Assembly: GCF_021249345.1 (NCBI RefSeq)
Contig: NZ_CP089588.1
Location: 2,108,001 to 2,172,000 of the forward strand
Direction: 5' to 3'
DNA length: 64,000 nt
Source of the DNA: Halobacterium wangiae
GTDB lineage: Archaea; Halobacteriota; Halobacteria; Halobacteriales; Halobacteriaceae
Both the position numbers and the translations under genes were made by a program. The notes below the pieces were generated by a model. That model was not told where the DNA came from and searched no databases. It worked only from the letters and a program-made list of their open reading frames with translations. Positions 7,757 to 16,831 of the stretch are shown in pieces (the first letter of the stretch is position 1; each line of letters opens with the position of its first letter).

Positions 7757-8104
7757 TCAGTCAGCGACGAAGAGGCGGTCGCCGACTGCGACGTCGGCGG
7801 CGGCGCCGGCGGGCAGTTCGACGAGCGTGTCACAGCGCGCTTCGCCGCGGCCGGTCCACGCCGAGAGCCGTTTCACCTGCTGGACTTCGCCGTTCTCGAC
7901 CCACACTGCGTCGATGTCGAAGGGGACGAACACCATGTGGGCGTCGCGAGAGGCGGCGGCGTCGAACGGGAAGACGAGCGCGTAGTCCTGGGGGATCGAC
8001 GTGTGGAACATCAGACCGAGGGTCTGGGAGAGCAGCGAGTCGGCGGTGTCCACGTTGTGGGCGAGGGTTCTGGACTCGCCGTTGCGTTCGTGGCAGAGAT
8101 GCAC
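7757..8104 (-). CDS. DUF192 family protein
   Basis: This 115-residue protein has the DUF192 core: a TLGLMFHTSIPQDYALVFPF stretch (about 27-47) followed by HMVFVPFDIDAVWVENGEV (about 56-74) and a C-terminal LPAGAAADVAVGDRLFV. The biochemical role of the family is not known to me. It is divergent from the secreted protease gene, with a 130-bp AT-rich gap that should hold both promoters. No signal peptide is evident. Confidence 0.8.
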   Translation of the reverse strand: MHLCHERNGESRTLAHNVDTADSLLSQTLGLMFHTSIPQDYALVFPFDAAASRDAHMVFVPFDIDAVWVENGEVQQVKRLSAWTGRGEARCDTLVELPAGAAADVAVGDRLFVAD

Positions 8105-8200
8105 AGGACCGTGTTCGCCGCTGGTGCGTTAAGCGTTGCGCCGCCGCGCGTTTGTTTCGTGATATCCGCGCGATACGAGCCAATTATTCAATCTTTACTA

Positions 8201-8211
8201 GAAAAATATTA
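8201..8211 (+). promoter_or_regulatory. TATA-like region before the protease gene
   Basis: AAAATATTAAG lies in an unusually AT-rich stretch 25-35 nt before the candidate GTG start at 8236, consistent with an archaeal TATA box and a leaderless or very short leader transcript. Confidence 0.4.
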
Positions 8212-8235
8212 AGAAGATTCACGGCGATTACTGCC

Positions 8236-10317
8236 GTGGGGATTCGCGTGAGAGCCCTACTCATGACAGCCGTACTCGTAGTCGCATCGCTCGCGGCCGG
8301 AGTCGGGACCGCCGCAGCGGCCCCGGCCCCGGACGCGAACCAAGGCACGGCCCCGGCGGTGGCGCCGGAGCCGACGGCGGAGAACAACTCGACCGACGGC
8401 TACCGTGCGGTCGAACCGTCGCAGAACTGGACGGACAAACCGGTCCTGGAGACGGAGATCTCGGCGGACGGCGAGTCGGCGTCCGACTCCGGGTCGGGTG
8501 GGGCGCAGTCCACGGACGGGATGACCCGACAGTTCCTCACCTCCGGGCCCGAGGGGTACACGCTGACGACCTTCGAACTCCGCGAGGTCGGAGACAACGT
8601 CGAGGTGTGGGTCGCGACCGATCTCTCGTGGGGTGTCCCGGGCGACCGTGAGACGCCCTCGATCAGCGACCGGCAGGCCGAGCACATCGCCGAGGAGTTC
8701 GACGAGAACATCTACCCGACGGAGTCCGAGGTGTTCGGAACGCCGGACGCGCGGGACGGTGAGGACGCCCTGCTCGGTCCGTCGGGCTACTACAACACCA
8801 CGGCTGACGCGGGTAACAAGACGGTGCTGCTCGTGCAGAACATCCGGGACGAGAACTTCTACAACCCGGACTACCCGCTGTACATCGCGGGGTACTACTC
8901 GCCGACCGTCCAGCAGTATTCCGACCGGAACGTCATCAACGTCGACGCCTACGGCTGGTCGAACGTGACCGAGGAGTCCCCGAACGTCGGGTACGAGGGG
9001 ACGCTCGCTCACGAGTACCAGCACCTCATCCATGCCGACCTCGACAGTGACGAGACGACGTGGGTGAACGAGGGGATGTCGGACTACGCCGAGGTCGTCA
9101 CCGGTTACGGAACGCCCGAGGGCCACCTCTCGGCGTACGAGTCGATGCCCTCGAACTCCTTGACGAACTGGGAGGACCAGGGTGCGATCAACGTCCTCGC
9201 GGACTACGGGGTCGCGTACGCGTGGACGCAGTACGTCGCCGACCGCTACGGTCAGTCGTTCGTCAGTAACCTCGCGAAAGAGGAGAAGAACGGTATCGAG
9301 GGCGTCGAGGCGACGCTCGATGAGGTCGGCGCTGATACCGACTTCGACGGTCTCTACCAGGACTTCTCGACGGCCGTCGTGACCGACCGCCTCGGGAACC
9401 CGCTGAAAGACCAGTTCAAGTTCGACAGCCTCGACGTCGGCGTGAACACGTCGACGGACGTGGGGACGGCGGGCGTCTGGGGCACGAACTACCGGACGAT
9501 AGACACCGCGGAGACGGGCCCGATCACGGACGTCACCGTCTCGGGAACTGACTTCACGGAGACCGAGTGGTCGACGGCGACCGACCCGGTCACCGGTGAG
9601 GGCGAGGTGCTGTACAGTGGGTCAGGTAACCTGCTGAATCGCCACGCCATCGTCGAGACGAACCTCTCCGGGACGGAGAATCCGACTCTGTCGTTCGACT
9701 CCTTCCAGCGCATCGAGTCGAATTGGGACTACGGCTTCGTCCAGGTGTCGACCGACGGCGGCGAGACGTGGGAGAGCCTCGCCAACGAGCACACGGACGA
9801 CTCGGCGGCCGACGGCGCCCACCCTCGGGTGCAGGCGAACCTCCCCGGGCTGACAGGGGACACCGACGGCTGGGAGTCCCAGTCGTTCGACCTCTCGGCC
9901 TACGAGGGTAACGAGAGCGTGCTGGTCTCCTTCCGGTACGTTACGGACTGGGCGGTCACGCAGCCCGGCTGGTGGGTGAAGGACGTCACCGTGGCCGGCG
10001 AGTCCGTCGAGACGGACTCCGTCGAGCCCTACCAGAGCCTCCGGGAGGCGACCGGTGACAACGTTGAGTACCAGTTCACGTTCGTCGGCGTGAAGCACAA
10101 CGGCAACTACCAGGTCAAACAGCTCGACACGCGGACCTTCGACGACTCTGGCGAGGAGGAACTGAAGCAGTTCCTCCACAACGGCAACTTCGAGCGAGTC
10201 GTCGTCGCGAGCACGTGGGCGGGTGACTCCGGCGAGTCGGGCCGCGTGCCCGTCGGCGTCGAGTTCGAGTTCGCCAGCGAGAACGGGAACGACGGTGACG
10301 GGAACGGCCAGGGCTGA
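8236..10317 (+). CDS. secreted zinc metallopeptidase (HEYQH ... NEG type)
   Basis: This exported protein has about 693 residues. The GTG start at 8236 gives VGIRVRALLMTAVLVVASLA, a Sec-type signal ending near GTAAAA; GTG 8248 or ATG 8263 are alternatives. The catalytic site is HEYQH (about 259-263) with a downstream Glu in WVNEGMSDYAE (about 279), the HExxH-plus-Glu layout of gluzincins such as the M30/M6-related secreted proteases. The C-terminal half holds beta-rich repeats of the kind seen in immune-inhibitor-like proteases (VSTDGGETWESL, WWVKDVTVAG). The tail ends in a Gly/Asn/Asp run with no membrane anchor, so it is probably released. The longer open frame upstream of the signal peptide is not coding. 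Confidence 0.8.
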   Translation: MGIRVRALLMTAVLVVASLAAGVGTAAAAPAPDANQGTAPAVAPEPTAENNSTDGYRAVEPSQNWTDKPVLETEISADGESASDSGSGGAQSTDGMTRQFLTSGPEGYTLTTFELREVGDNVEVWVATDLSWGVPGDRETPSISDRQAEHIAEEFDENIYPTESEVFGTPDARDGEDALLGPSGYYNTTADAGNKTVLLVQNIRDENFYNPDYPLYIAGYYSPTVQQYSDRNVINVDAYGWSNVTEESPNVGYEGTLAHEYQHLIHADLDSDETTWVNEGMSDYAEVVTGYGTPEGHLSAYESMPSNSLTNWEDQGAINVLADYGVAYAWTQYVADRYGQSFVSNLAKEEKNGIEGVEATLDEVGADTDFDGLYQDFSTAVVTDRLGNPLKDQFKFDSLDVGVNTSTDVGTAGVWGTNYRTIDTAETGPITDVTVSGTDFTETEWSTATDPVTGEGEVLYSGSGNLLNRHAIVETNLSGTENPTLSFDSFQRIESNWDYGFVQVSTDGGETWESLANEHTDDSAADGAHPRVQANLPGLTGDTDGWESQSFDLSAYEGNESVLVSFRYVTDWAVTQPGWWVKDVTVAGESVETDSVEPYQSLREATGDNVEYQFTFVGVKHNGNYQVKQLDTRTFDDSGEEELKQFLHNGNFERVVVASTWAGDSGESGRVPVGVEFEFASENGNDGDGNGQG

Positions 10318-10457
10318 CGCCTCGCGCCCTCCCGTTTCGACGTTCGCCGACACAGAACCTCCTTTTTCGCGTCGACGCCAGGAGCGACCGCCGTGGCGGG
10401 GGCGCTTCCGTGGCTGGACGGTAACGTTCAACCGGGTCGAGTGCGTTCACGTCGACG

Positions 10458-10976
10458 ATGAAGAAGACGCCGACCGGCACCGCCGTTGGGGTGGAGGACC
10501 CCTACGACCACGCCGGCGTCTGCGACCACGTCACTGGCGACGGGAAGTGCCGGTACGCCTTCGAGCACGGCGAGCACGACCCGGAGTTCGCGGCCGAGCG
10601 CCGCGCCGGGGAGTTCGCCTGTCCGGTCGCCGAGGACGAGTGGGAGTGGGCGGACTGCCCGCACTACCGCTGTCGCCAGCACGACCGGGAGTGCGCGCGC
10701 TGTGGCCTCGAGGAGCGCCGGCAGGCCCACGCCGACGAGCGCCCGCTGCTCGAGGAGCACCACCTCGCGTACGACGACGCCGAGGACGTTGGCCACGAGA
10801 TTACGGTGTTCCTCTGTCGGTGGTGTCACGCGAAGGTCCACGGCTCGTGGGCGCGCATCGACGACGACGTCAACCCGGACCCGGAGGCCATCGCGGCCGC
10901 GGAGGGCAGGCGTAGCGCCGAGCAGTCCGAACTCTCCTTCGAGTCGGCGGCCGAGCGCTTCGACGGAGAGGACTGA
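10458..10976 (+). CDS. HNH-like zinc-binding protein, conserved in haloarchaea
   Basis: This 172-residue protein has several Cys/His pairs: CDH, CPVAE and CPHYRC in the first half, CARCGLEER (about 79-87), and then an HNH-like module EEHHLAYDD...FLCRWCHAKVHG (about 99-131). The last part resembles the zinc-binding betabeta-alpha fold of HNH nucleases, with HH, CxxC and a final H. Nuclease activity is possible but not established, since the family is known to me only as a conserved haloarchaeal unknown. It sits between a protease and a VOC protein on the same strand, with gaps that suggest its own promoter. Confidence 0.6.
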   Translation: MKKTPTGTAVGVEDPYDHAGVCDHVTGDGKCRYAFEHGEHDPEFAAERRAGEFACPVAEDEWEWADCPHYRCRQHDRECARCGLEERRQAHADERPLLEEHHLAYDDAEDVGHEITVFLCRWCHAKVHGSWARIDDDVNPDPEAIAAAEGRRSAEQSELSFESAAERFDGED

Positions 10977-11060
10977 CTGGGAGGTGAGGACTGATCGATG
11001 GGTGCGGGCGCGGGTCGCTGCCACCCGGAGAGCTAACTGTCGAAGCGTTCTACGTGACGT

Positions 11061-11501
11061 ATGAACGAGGACACGCCGTACCACCTCGGTCACGTCCACC
11101 TGAAGGTCCGCGATCTCGGCCGTGCCGTCGCGTTCTACCGCGCGGTCTTCGAACTCGACGTGAACGAGTCGGAGGGCCGGTTCGCGTTCCTCACGTGGGG
11201 CGACCACCACCACGACGTCGCCCTGCAGGCGGTCGGTGAGGACGCCCCGGACTCGGGCCGGGGCGTCGGTCTCTACCACGCCGCTATCGAGGTGGACTCC
11301 GAGGACGCGCTGGGCGACGTCTACGATCGCCTCGCCGAGCGGGACGTCCCCGTGACGCCCGTCGACCACGGCATCAGCAAGGCGCTGTACTTCTCGGACC
11401 CCGCGGGGAACGGCCTGGAGGCGTACGTGGACACCCGCGACGAGCGCGACCGGTCGGCGTGGGGCGGGGAGAATCGGCGCTTCGACCCGACGGCGCTGTA
11501 G
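11061..11501 (+). CDS. VOC-superfamily protein (glyoxalase/extradiol dioxygenase fold)
   Basis: This 146-residue single VOC module pair has the candidate metal ligands of the superfamily: GHVHLKVRDL (His near residue 10-12), LYHAAIEV (His near 74) and GLEAYVDT (Glu near 127). The domain supports several chemistries (ring-cleaving dioxygenase, glyoxalase I, thiol transferase), so the reaction cannot be named. The spacing resembles the N-terminal half of CatE-like dioxygenases. It is convergent with the livF end of the transporter cluster, with a 39-bp gap. Confidence 0.75.
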   Translation: MNEDTPYHLGHVHLKVRDLGRAVAFYRAVFELDVNESEGRFAFLTWGDHHHDVALQAVGEDAPDSGRGVGLYHAAIEVDSEDALGDVYDRLAERDVPVTPVDHGISKALYFSDPAGNGLEAYVDTRDERDRSAWGGENRRFDPTAL

Positions 11502-11540
11502 CCGGCCGACCGCTGGCCAACCGACCGGTGGCCGCCGAGA

Positions 11541-12257
11541 CTACCCGCCGAGGAATCGCTGGCGGACCTCCTGATTGTCGAGCAACTCCCGCCCGGGGCC
11601 GTCGTAGGCGTTCTCGCCGTTGACGAGCACGTAGCCGCGGTCGCAGCGCCGAAGTGCTTCTTTGGCGTTCTGCTCGACCATCAGGACGGCCGTGCCGCCG
11701 TCGTTGATCTCGTCGATGCGGTCGAAGAGGTCGTCGACGAGGTCCGGTGCGAGGCCCGCGGAGGGTTCGTCGAGCAGCAGCAGGTCGGGGTCGCTCATCA
11801 GCGCCGCACCCATCGCGAGCATCTGGCGCTGCCCGCCGGACATTGTGCCGGCGCGTTGCTGCTGGCGCTCCTCGAGGATGGGGAAGTAGTCGAACACCAT
11901 CTCGAGGGTCTCCTGTGGGAACTCGTCCTCGGTGAACACGCCCATCTCGAGGTTCTCGCGGACCGTGAGGCTCGTGAAGATGTTCCCCGACTGGGGGACG
12001 TAGGTGATGCCGTGGTCGATGATCTCCGAGGATTCGGCGTCGTGGATGGGGTCCCCGCGGAACGCGATGGTCCCGTCCATGTACGTCGTCAGCCCGAAGA
12101 CGGACTTCATCGCGGTGGACTTCCCCGCGCCGTTCGGCCCGACGATGGTGACGTACTCGCCGTCGTCGACCCGGAGGTCGACGTCGGTGAGGATCTGGAG
12201 GTCGCCGTAGCCGGCGTCCAGGGAGGCGAGTTCGAGCAGTGGCGTGCGGTCGCTCAC
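11541..12257 (-). CDS. livF: branched-chain amino acid-type ABC transporter ATPase (LivF)
   Basis: This 238-residue ATPase has Walker A GPNGAGKST at 40-48, the signature MSGGQ at 139-143, Walker B DLLLLDE at 159-165 and a switch His replaced in the usual MVEQN motif. LivF works with LivG at the membrane to drive LivH-LivM uptake. Its ATG overlaps the end of livG by 4 bases, so the two are translationally coupled. Given the HyuA/HyuB genes in the same cluster, the real cargo may be a hydantoin, oxoproline or related cyclic amide rather than a branched-chain amino acid. Confidence 0.92.
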   Translation of the reverse strand: MSDRTPLLELASLDAGYGDLQILTDVDLRVDDGEYVTIVGPNGAGKSTAMKSVFGLTTYMDGTIAFRGDPIHDAESSEIIDHGITYVPQSGNIFTSLTVRENLEMGVFTEDEFPQETLEMVFDYFPILEERQQQRAGTMSGGQRQMLAMGAALMSDPDLLLLDEPSAGLAPDLVDDLFDRIDEINDGGTAVLMVEQNAKEALRRCDRGYVLVNGENAYDGPGRELLDNQEVRQRFLGG

Positions 12258-13030
12258 TGCGCCTCACCCCCGAGGTACGCCTCGACGACGCGTTCGTCCG
12301 ACCGCACCGCCTCGGGGTCGCCCGAGGTGAGTACGGCGCCCTGATGCATCACGATGACCTCCTGGCAGTACTCCATGATGACGTCGATGTCGTGTTCGAT
12401 GAAGAGGAACGAGTAGCCCTCGGCCTCCAGCTGCTGGATGTGCTCGAGGATCTTGTTCTCCAGCGTCGGGTTGACGCCGGCGAGCGGTTCGTCGAGCAAC
12501 ACGAGGTCGGGTTCGGTGAGCAGCGCCCGCGCGAGTTCGAGGAGTTTGCGCTGGCCGCCCGAGAGCTCGCCGGCGGCCGCGTCGAGCAGGTGGTCGATCT
12601 CGAGGCGTTCGGCCATCTCGACCGCGCGCCGCTGGGCCTCCCGTTCGTCGGCGTAGTAGTCGCCGCCGCGGGTCCACGTTGTGACGAGGTGCTCGCCGCT
12701 CTGGTGTTTCGGCGCGAGCGCGAGGTTCTCCCGGACGGTCATCTCGGGGAGTTCGCGGGGAATCTGGAACGTCCGCACGAGTCCGCGCTCGGCGACGGCC
12801 GGCGGGCGTTCGTCGGTGATGTCCTCGCCGCGGAAGCGGACGGTGCCGCCGTGCGGTTCGAGGAAGCCGGTGATGCAGTCGAACATCGTCGACTTCCCGG
12901 CGCCGTTCGGTCCGATGAGGCCCGTGATGCCGGGCTCCACGTCGAAGGTCGCGCCGTCGAGGGCGGTGATGCCGCCGAAGTACCGCTCGACGTCCCGCAC
13001 TTCGAGGATGGGGTCAGTCACTGCGACCAC
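12254..13030 (-). CDS. livG: branched-chain amino acid-type ABC transporter ATPase (LivG)
   Basis: This 258-residue ATPase has Walker A GPNGAGKST at 40-48, LSGGQ followed by ARALLTEPDLVLLDEP, and the LivG-type LFIEHDIDVIM switch region. A QIPRELPEMTVRENLALAP stretch forms the Q-loop side. It is the partner of LivF. Its start lies within the last 17 bases of livM, and its stop overlaps the livF start. The full set LivK-H-M-G-F is present, so the transporter should be complete. Confidence 0.92.
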   Translation of the reverse strand: MVAVTDPILEVRDVERYFGGITALDGATFDVEPGITGLIGPNGAGKSTMFDCITGFLEPHGGTVRFRGEDITDERPPAVAERGLVRTFQIPRELPEMTVRENLALAPKHQSGEHLVTTWTRGGDYYADEREAQRRAVEMAERLEIDHLLDAAAGELSGGQRKLLELARALLTEPDLVLLDEPLAGVNPTLENKILEHIQQLEAEGYSFLFIEHDIDVIMEYCQEVIVMHQGAVLTSGDPEAVRSDERVVEAYLGGEAQ

Positions 13031-14414
13031 CCCCGGGCGCGACGCCGGTGTCGTAGGTCTGCCGGCCGAGCAGTCCCTCCGAGCGGTAGTAGAGGATGAC
13101 GATGAGCAGCGCGCCGATGACCATCAGGCGGATCGCCGCGAGCTGCGTCGCGTACTCCGCGGGGAAGAAGTCGTTGAGGAACCGCGTGCCCGTGTACAGC
13201 GTCCAGAACACGAGCGTCCCCAGGACGACCCCGAGGTTGTTGGCGGTGCCACCGATGATGACCGCGGTGAACGCGAAGAACGTGATCTCGGCGGTGAACT
13301 GCGAGGGGTCGATGAAGCCGATCTGGGTCGCCCAGAGGCCGCCGGCCGCACCGGCCAGCGCCGACCCGAACATCATGCTCTGGACCTTGTACCGGAACGT
13401 CCGCTTGCCAAGCGCCTCCGGGACGCTCTCGTCCTCGCGGATGGACCGGAGGACGCGCCCGTAGGGGCTGTTGACGGTGCGTTCGCACCACCAGTACGCG
13501 AGGCCGAGGAAGCCGACGCTCACGAGGAGGACGAACCGGCCGTAGGTGAACCCCCCGGCGTCGCCGACAGTCGGGTCGAACAGCCAGACCAGGCTGGCGA
13601 GCATGCCGGAGGGGCCGACGGTGAGCAGGGGCGTGAGGAAGTACCAGACGCCGAACAGCACGGCCGCGAACAGCGCGAGCGGCCGGCCGAAACTGTCGCC
13701 CGCGCGGATGCCCCGGGCGAGCACCCAGATGCCTACCGCGGCGACGAGCGGGCCGACGAGTACGAGTGCGCCGCCGAGCGTGGCGATGCCGAGGCCCGCC
13801 GCGACCAGCACCACTGCGCCGACCGCGTACAGCGCTGCGCGGCGGTTGACGGGCCGGACGTACCGGACCACCCGGTAGCCGAGGTAGCCGAGGACGACCA
13901 CCGACAGCAGCCCGAACACCGCGAAGTTGACGAGGAAGCTCCCCAGGGAGACCGGGAACACCCCCTCCATCGGGGCGTAGACGTCGCGGACGCCGAACGG
14001 GCCGTTGAACAGCCAGCGTTCGTCGTTGACGACGGCGTGGAAGATGGTGGCGACGCCGAGGGCGGTGATGGCGAGGTAGTCCTCGCGCAACCGCAGCGTC
14101 GGCACGCCGACGACCAGCGAGACGAGCGCCGCGGCGACCATCGCGGCGGCGAGTGCGAGCAGCCAGCCGAGCAGTCCCCCGAGCGGGAGCGCGGACAGCA
14201 GTTCGGGGAGGCCGAATCCGCCGATGCCCTGGTAGCCCGAGGTGCCAGGGGGGATGGTGAGCACGACGGTGACGTAGGCGCCCACCAGGAAGTAGAGGAC
14301 GTGGCCGAAGTCGACCAGCCCCGTGAAGCCGAACTTGATGTTCAGCCCGAGGCCGAACAGCGTGTAGATGCTGACGACCGTCAGGAGGCTGACGAGGAAG
14401 TCCGCGAGCGCCAT
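13014..14414 (-). CDS. livM: Liv-type ABC permease (LivM)
   Basis: This 466-residue polytopic membrane protein begins with a hydrophobic run and the conserved LNIKFGFTGLVDFGHVLYFLVGAY segment, ending with the EITFFAFTAVIIGG coupling region typical of LivM. A central insertion of roughly 100 residues (about 165-260), rich in Ala/Val/Leu with extra helices, makes it longer than bacterial homologues. It overlaps livH by one base (TGATG type) and livG by 17, so the genes are one transcription unit. Confidence 0.9.
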   Translation of the reverse strand: MALADFLVSLLTVVSIYTLFGLGLNIKFGFTGLVDFGHVLYFLVGAYVTVVLTIPPGTSGYQGIGGFGLPELLSALPLGGLLGWLLALAAAMVAAALVSLVVGVPTLRLREDYLAITALGVATIFHAVVNDERWLFNGPFGVRDVYAPMEGVFPVSLGSFLVNFAVFGLLSVVVLGYLGYRVVRYVRPVNRRAALYAVGAVVLVAAGLGIATLGGALVLVGPLVAAVGIWVLARGIRAGDSFGRPLALFAAVLFGVWYFLTPLLTVGPSGMLASLVWLFDPTVGDAGGFTYGRFVLLVSVGFLGLAYWWCERTVNSPYGRVLRSIREDESVPEALGKRTFRYKVQSMMFGSALAGAAGGLWATQIGFIDPSQFTAEITFFAFTAVIIGGTANNLGVVLGTLVFWTLYTGTRFLNDFFPAEYATQLAAIRLMVIGALLIVILYYRSEGLLGRQTYDTGVAPGGGRSD

Positions 14415-15616
14415 CAGGCGTCACCCCACAGGCCCTCGGGCTTGACGAGCAGGACGGCCACGAGGATGACGAACGCGATGGCGGTGCGGTAGGTGGCGAA
14501 CCCGGCCGGCAGCAGGTAGACGCCGACGTCCATGCTGATGCCGATGAGGAGGCCGCCGAGTGCGGCCCCGTAGGGTGAGTCGATGCCGCCGACGATGACC
14601 GCGGCGAACACGGGTAACAGGAGGTTGAACCCCATGTTCGGGTTGAGGTTCGAGGCGTACCAGCCCAGGAGGATGCCCGCGATGGCCGCGAGCACGGCTG
14701 CGAGCACCCAGACGACGAGCTGGACGCGGTCGATGTCGACGCCGCGGACCCGCGCGAGCGCCTGGTCGTCGGCGGTCGCCCGCATCGCGCGGCCGGTCTT
14801 CGTTCGCTTGAGCACGTAGTTCATGCAGAGCATAGTCGCGATCATCACGACGATGATGATGCCGTACTTCCGACTGAAGCCGATCCGCGTGCTGGCGATG
14901 GCATCGGAGACGGCCATCGGTGCGCCGCGGGCGAGCAGTGCGGTCGCCGCGAGTGCGACGCCGGCGCTGGCGACGCCCCAGATCCACGGGCTGACGAAGT
15001 GCACCTTCTCGAAGCCCTCGTCGGTCGTGCGCCAGCGGTAGACGGCGACGCCGACGGCGACGGCGACGAGGAGGATGGCGACGACGACGGGCCAGCCGTA
15101 CGCCCACGCGTCGAGGGTCTCGAGTGCGCCGGCGGCGCGCTGGTTGACCTCGACGGCGACCCCCTGGCCGGTGAGGTAGAGGTCGGCGTTGAAGTCGACC
15201 CGGGTGACGGTGTCGTAGGTGACGTTCTTCGAGCCGACGAGGAACAACACGAGGTTCCGGAGCACGAGTGCGAGCCCCAGCGAGACGATGACCATCGTGA
15301 TGAGGTCGGCGTCCTTCCCCCGGAACTGCTTGAAGACGGCCTTCTCGTAGACGCCGCCGAGGACGCCAGCGAGCACGACGGCGCCGACTGCGGCGGCGGC
15401 GAACGGGAGCACGACCGCACTCGGTACGAGCGCGAGTTCGCCCGGGTTGTTCATCGCCAGCGCGAGGTAGGCGCCGACGGTGAGCATGTCGCCGTGCGCG
15501 AAGTTCGGCACTTCGGCGATGCTGTAGACGAGCGAGAGGCCGAGCGCGCCGGCAGCGATGATGCCGCCGGTCACGATGCCCTGCAACAGCGCGTTGACGA
15601 TGCCTGTCTCTACCAT
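14414..15616 (-). CDS. livH: Liv-type ABC permease (LivH)
   Basis: This 400-residue permease has the N-terminal QGIVTGGIIAAGALGLSLVYSI and FAHGDMLTVGAYLAL motifs of LivH and a C-terminal VIVGGIDSPYGAALGGLLIG loop. Bacterial LivH is about 300 residues. The surplus lies between about 115 and 235, in a segment that adds hydrophilic sequence and extra helices. It pairs with LivM to form the channel. A 61-bp gap separates it from the MFS gene upstream, the largest inside this half of the cluster. Confidence 0.9.
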   Translation of the reverse strand: MVETGIVNALLQGIVTGGIIAAGALGLSLVYSIAEVPNFAHGDMLTVGAYLALAMNNPGELALVPSAVVLPFAAAAVGAVVLAGVLGGVYEKAVFKQFRGKDADLITMVIVSLGLALVLRNLVLFLVGSKNVTYDTVTRVDFNADLYLTGQGVAVEVNQRAAGALETLDAWAYGWPVVVAILLVAVAVGVAVYRWRTTDEGFEKVHFVSPWIWGVASAGVALAATALLARGAPMAVSDAIASTRIGFSRKYGIIIVVMIATMLCMNYVLKRTKTGRAMRATADDQALARVRGVDIDRVQLVVWVLAAVLAAIAGILLGWYASNLNPNMGFNLLLPVFAAVIVGGIDSPYGAALGGLLIGISMDVGVYLLPAGFATYRTAIAFVILVAVLLVKPEGLWGDA

Positions 15617-15677
15617 GGTGTCCCCCCGGCCGTGTGGCGGTTCGACCGGTGTCTACTCGGGGGTGTGTGCTGTGTTG

Positions 15678-16829
15678 TCATATCGTTTTGGTCGGGCTGG
15701 ACGTGGCGGTCGCGCTCACGGCGAGCGCCGCGAGGCCGAGCAGGACGGCGAGCAGGACGAAGACGGCGCCGTAGCCACCCGTCGTCGTGCGGACGACCCC
15801 GGTCAGCGTCGGGAGCACGACTGCGGCGACGTTGCCGGCGGCGACGACCACCGCCAGCGCCGCGCCCTGGTGTGGCGTGGCGGTCGCGGCGAGGTTGAAC
15901 ACCGCGCCGAACGGCAGCGAGACGGCGACCATCGCGACGAGCGGGAACGCGAGTGCGACGAGGCGCACGTCCACCGTCAACGCGAGGAACGACGCGGCGC
16001 CGACGACGGTGGTCGCGCGGACGACGCGCTCGTCTGACAGCGACCAGCGCCCGGCGACGGTGCCGCCCGCCGCCCGGCCGAACGTCGCCATCGCGAGGAC
16101 GGCCGCGTTCAGTGGTCCCGTCACGCCGAAGTCCCCGAAGTACGCCGTGACGAACGTCGAGAGCGTGATGTACCCCGCGATGATGGCGACGTAGCAGAAC
16201 GCGGCGACGAGCACCGTGCGGTTCCCGAGCACGGTCCGCAGCGGCGGTCCGCCGCCGTGCTCGCCCGCGGTCCAGGTCGCGTGCCGGTACGGCCAGAGGG
16301 CGACGACCGCGGGCACGGCCAGCAGCGCGCCGAGCGCGTGGATGCCGAAGCCGCCGGTCGTCGCGACGATGGGTTCCGCGAGCAGGAAGCCGACGGCTGC
16401 GCCCAGCGTGAGCATGCCGCCGTAGACGCCCTGCTGGCGGGTCGCCTCGGCGCCGTCGTAGAGCCGCGCGATGTGCGTCGCGCCGACGCTCAACACGAGG
16501 CCGCCCGCGAGGCCCCAGACGGTCCGCATCACGAGCGCTCCCGCGAGCGTGGTCGTGAGGTCGAGGACGACGGCGGCCGCGGCGTGGGCGGCGAGCAGAC
16601 CGAGTAAGACCTGCGTGGTCGTCCACCGGGAGACGAGGCGGTCGGCGACGCCCTGCGCGAAGACGAACGAGACGAGCGCCGCGCTCATCAGCAGACCGAC
16701 GGCGGTCAGCCCGGCGTCGTAGCGCGCGGCGACGTAGCCGGGCACCGCCGAGTAGGTGAACGTCACGTAGCCGACGGTGAACACCGCGAGGTGCGGCGCG
16801 AACCGGAGCCGACGGGGCTCGCTCGACAT
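15678..16829 (-). CDS. MFS transporter
   Basis: This 383-residue, twelve-helix major facilitator protein shows the loop 2-3 signature in GVADRLVSRW (about 60-69) and a second-half equivalent near GRAAGGTVAGRWSL. Its start is two bases from the hyuB stop and it precedes livH on the same strand, so it belongs to the same unit. It could export a reaction product or take up a related compound. No substrate can be inferred from sequence. Typical haloarchaeal acidic loops are few because most of the chain is membrane. Confidence 0.82.
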   Translation of the reverse strand: MSSEPRRLRFAPHLAVFTVGYVTFTYSAVPGYVAARYDAGLTAVGLLMSAALVSFVFAQGVADRLVSRWTTTQVLLGLLAAHAAAAVVLDLTTTLAGALVMRTVWGLAGGLVLSVGATHIARLYDGAEATRQQGVYGGMLTLGAAVGFLLAEPIVATTGGFGIHALGALLAVPAVVALWPYRHATWTAGEHGGGPPLRTVLGNRTVLVAAFCYVAIIAGYITLSTFVTAYFGDFGVTGPLNAAVLAMATFGRAAGGTVAGRWSLSDERVVRATTVVGAASFLALTVDVRLVALAFPLVAMVAVSLPFGAVFNLAATATPHQGAALAVVVAAGNVAAVVLPTLTGVVRTTTGGYGAVFVLLAVLLGLAALAVSATATSSPTKTI

Positions 16830-16831
16830 CG

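Noticed and set aside
12681-14492. A 603-codon open frame opposite livM
   Set aside because: Its composition is that of the complement of a GC3-biased gene, and livM has clear homology. Similar long shadows lie opposite or out of frame with DUF2070 (23244-25352), carotenoid oxygenase, truD and others.
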